64,000 nt of DNA, from the NCBI GenBank assembly GCA_018266055.1, contig JAFDYT010000002.1, positions 410,373-474,372 of the forward strand, read 5' to 3'. Source of the DNA: Bacteroidota bacterium (GTDB lineage Bacteria > Bacteroidota > Bacteroidia > Cytophagales > Cyclobacteriaceae). The notes under the pieces are model-generated. The model was not told where the DNA came from. It ran no database searches and was given only the letters and a program-made list of their open reading frames with translations. The first letter of the stretch is position 1; every line of letters starts with the position of its first letter. Of the stretch, positions 62,719 through 64,000 are shown piece after piece. The translations under genes and the position numbers were made by a program.

Positions 62719-63708
62719 GTGGCAAAGATTGGCAGCATTGATTTGGGCGATTTTCCGCTACTCCTCGCTCCGATGGAGGATGTGAGCGATCCGCCGTTTC
62801 GTGCCGTGTGCAAAGAAGGCGGCGCCGATCTGATGTACACCGAGTTCATTTCGTCGGAAGGGCTCATTCGCCACGCGGCCAAAAGCAAACAAAAGCTAGA
62901 CATCTTTGAATACGAACGCCCCATCGGCATTCAATTGTTTGGCGGCGACATTGGCAACATGGCGGAGTCAGCCAGAATTGCTACGGAAGTAAATCCTGAC
63001 CTGATCGACATTAATTATGGTTGCCCGGTAAAAGCTGTGGCGTGCCGCGGAGCCGGAGCTGCACTTCTTCAGGATATCCCCAAGATGGTCAAGATGACGG
63101 AAGAAGTAGTGAAAGCAACGCACTTGCCGGTAACAGTGAAAACGAGGCTGGGTTGGGATGAGAAGACAAAAAACATTGTAGAAGTGGCCGAGCGCTTGCA
63201 AGACATTGGCATTCAGGCGCTGACCATTCACGGACGCACACGCGTGCAGATGTACAAAGGAGAAGCCAACTGGGAACTGATTGGCAAAGTGAAGGAGAAC
63301 CCGCGCATGCACATTCCTATATTTGGCAACGGCGATATCGACTCACCTGAAAAAGCGGTGGAGTACAAAAACCGTTTTGGTGTGGATGGTGTGATGATTG
63401 GTCGCGCGGCCATTGGCTATCCCTGGATTTTCCGTGAGATCAAACACTTTGTAGCAACCGGTGAAAAACTTCCGCCGCCAGAACTTATTGAGCGGGTGAA
63501 TGCAGCCCGCAAGCACGTAGAGTTTTCTATAAAATGGAAAGGCCCCAAGCTCGGCGTGTTTGAAATGCGCCGTCACTATGCCAGTTACTTCAAATCACTT
63601 CCTGATTTTAAACCGTACCGTACGCAACTGGTAGAAGCGCCAACTGCCCAAGAGGTGTATGCTATCCTTGACAAGATCAGCGAAGTGTATTCAATGATAA
63701 ATGCCTGA
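62719..63708 (+). CDS. dusB: tRNA-dihydrouridine synthase
   Basis: FMN-dependent enzyme reducing specific uridines of tRNA to dihydrouridine. The start is GTG 62719 (MAKIGSIDLGDFPLLLAPMEDVSDPPFRA, the family N-terminus); the longer TTG reading from 62680 begins in the promoter element. About 329 residues. Motifs are APMEDVSD, DINYGCPV, the catalytic Cys in KAVACRGAGAALL (near 102 of the short form), LTIHGRTR and MIGRAAIGYPWIF. Divergent from the CPBP gene. Confidence 0.94.
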   Translation: MAKIGSIDLGDFPLLLAPMEDVSDPPFRAVCKEGGADLMYTEFISSEGLIRHAAKSKQKLDIFEYERPIGIQLFGGDIGNMAESARIATEVNPDLIDINYGCPVKAVACRGAGAALLQDIPKMVKMTEEVVKATHLPVTVKTRLGWDEKTKNIVEVAERLQDIGIQALTIHGRTRVQMYKGEANWELIGKVKENPRMHIPIFGNGDIDSPEKAVEYKNRFGVDGVMIGRAAIGYPWIFREIKHFVATGEKLPPPELIERVNAARKHVEFSIKWKGPKLGVFEMRRHYASYFKSLPDFKPYRTQLVEAPTAQEVYAILDKISEVYSMINA

Positions 63709-63711
63709 TAT

Positions 63712-64000
63712 TTACAGATTGAATTTTACAAATTCATCGGGCGTCAGCACAGCTATCTCAGCGCCTTTGAAATCTTTTACGTTTCGAGTAATGATGCAAT
63801 TTATTTTATCCACTGATTGGGCTGCTATAATCTGAATCGCATCCTCAAAGTCTTTGTGTTTCGATTTTAAGCTTCTTTGGATCACATGCTCGTCAATTGG
63901 AACAATCGTGATAAAAGTTATCAAACTCAGAAGTATTTGTCTAAGTTCAGCTTCATTAATGTTTTTTTTCAGCAGATAATGGACGGTTGCCAATGAGTGA
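63712..64000 (-). CDS. PIN-domain ribonuclease-like protein, 5' end outside the window
   Basis: The C-terminal part of a PIN-domain protein, open to the window edge; the TTG at 63993 is an internal Leu (SLATVHYLLKK). The conserved acidic and Asn/Asp residues of the C-terminal half are visible (KDFEDAIQIIAAQ, then IITRNVKDFKGAEIAVLTPDEFVKF). The N-terminal DTNxL motif would lie just outside. Most such proteins are VapC-type toxins with an upstream antitoxin gene, which would lie beyond 64000; this remains inference. Confidence 0.82.
   Translation of the reverse strand, partial: HSLATVHYLLKKNINEAELRQILLSLITFITIVPIDEHVIQRSLKSKHKDFEDAIQIIAAQSVDKINCIITRNVKDFKGAEIAVLTPDEFVKFNL

Noticed and set aside
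1-64000. CRISPR arrays, insertion sequences or prophage
   Set aside because: No spaced direct repeats, transposase or phage structural gene was seen on either strand.

Overview
The window is a dense chromosomal segment with no insertion sequence, prophage or CRISPR array. It comes from a Bacteroidota bacterium, most likely a Cytophagales-type (gliding) lineage. Reasons: a full-length SprA type IX secretion (T9SS) translocon; a PorP/SprF-like protein next to a giant adhesin-like protein with a gliding-motility type C-terminus; a small protein with a type A T9SS sorting tail; Bacteroidota-type promoters (TTG-N19-TAnnTTTG); few Shine-Dalgarno sequences; and several TTG/GTG starts. The assignment below phylum is inference.

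Layout. 1-9.3 kb: tilS (5' end outside the window), a DEAD-box helicase with a long leader, an ECF sigma factor overlapping a GT2 glycosyltransferase, the tightly coupled tgt-lptG-eamA run, and convergent ispE and fabI. 9.6-17.8 kb: a membrane zinc-ribbon protein, murI, a TPR histidine kinase, a ferredoxin reductase/ferredoxin pair, a long-form amidophosphoribosyltransferase and a GT9 glycosyltransferase. 17.9-23.0 kb: six co-directional genes: EVE protein, secreted unknown with a Tyr/Pro-rich segment, RimB-like protease, RimK ligase, AspA/AstE-like deacylase and WYL regulator. 23.1-30.6 kb: an overlapping two-gene unit of unknown function, then PorP/SprF divergent from a roughly 1730-residue T9SS cargo. 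30.6-33.3 kb: a small helical protein, an HtrA-like protease, a VOC protein and a SET-domain protein.

33.4-36.9 kb: the str operon rpsL-rpsG-fusA-rpsJ on the minus strand, with a strong promoter and an intrinsic terminator directly after rpsJ, so the S10 ribosomal genes do not follow here. 37.0-41.4 kb: a lipoprotein, nnr, a minimal T9SS sorting-domain protein, a serine hydrolase lipoprotein, rsmG and a small membrane protein. 41.4-62.6 kb: about 21 kb entirely on the minus strand: CPBP protease, cdsA, SIMPL protein, an unknown, prfB (with a programmed +1 frameshift), radC, serine hydrolase, DUF1684 protein, maeB, ruvA, sprA, gcvH, lipA, then nitroreductase-osmC-CDGSH behind a perfect palindrome, tRNA-Val, plsC and crcB. 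The window closes with dusB and a truncated PIN-domain gene.

How the genes work together. Several cover translation (tilS, tgt, dusB, rsmG, prfB, str operon, tRNA-Val, rimK). Several cover the envelope (lptG, murI, plsC, cdsA, glycosyltransferases). A distributed T9SS theme links sprA, porP/sprF and two cargo proteins. GcvH and LipA are a natural pair, since LipA matures the lipoyl group GcvH carries. The most interesting regulatory points are the prfB frameshift signal in a phylum that hardly uses Shine-Dalgarno initiation, and the RimB/RimK/AspA cluster. No clearly new defence or mobile system was found.
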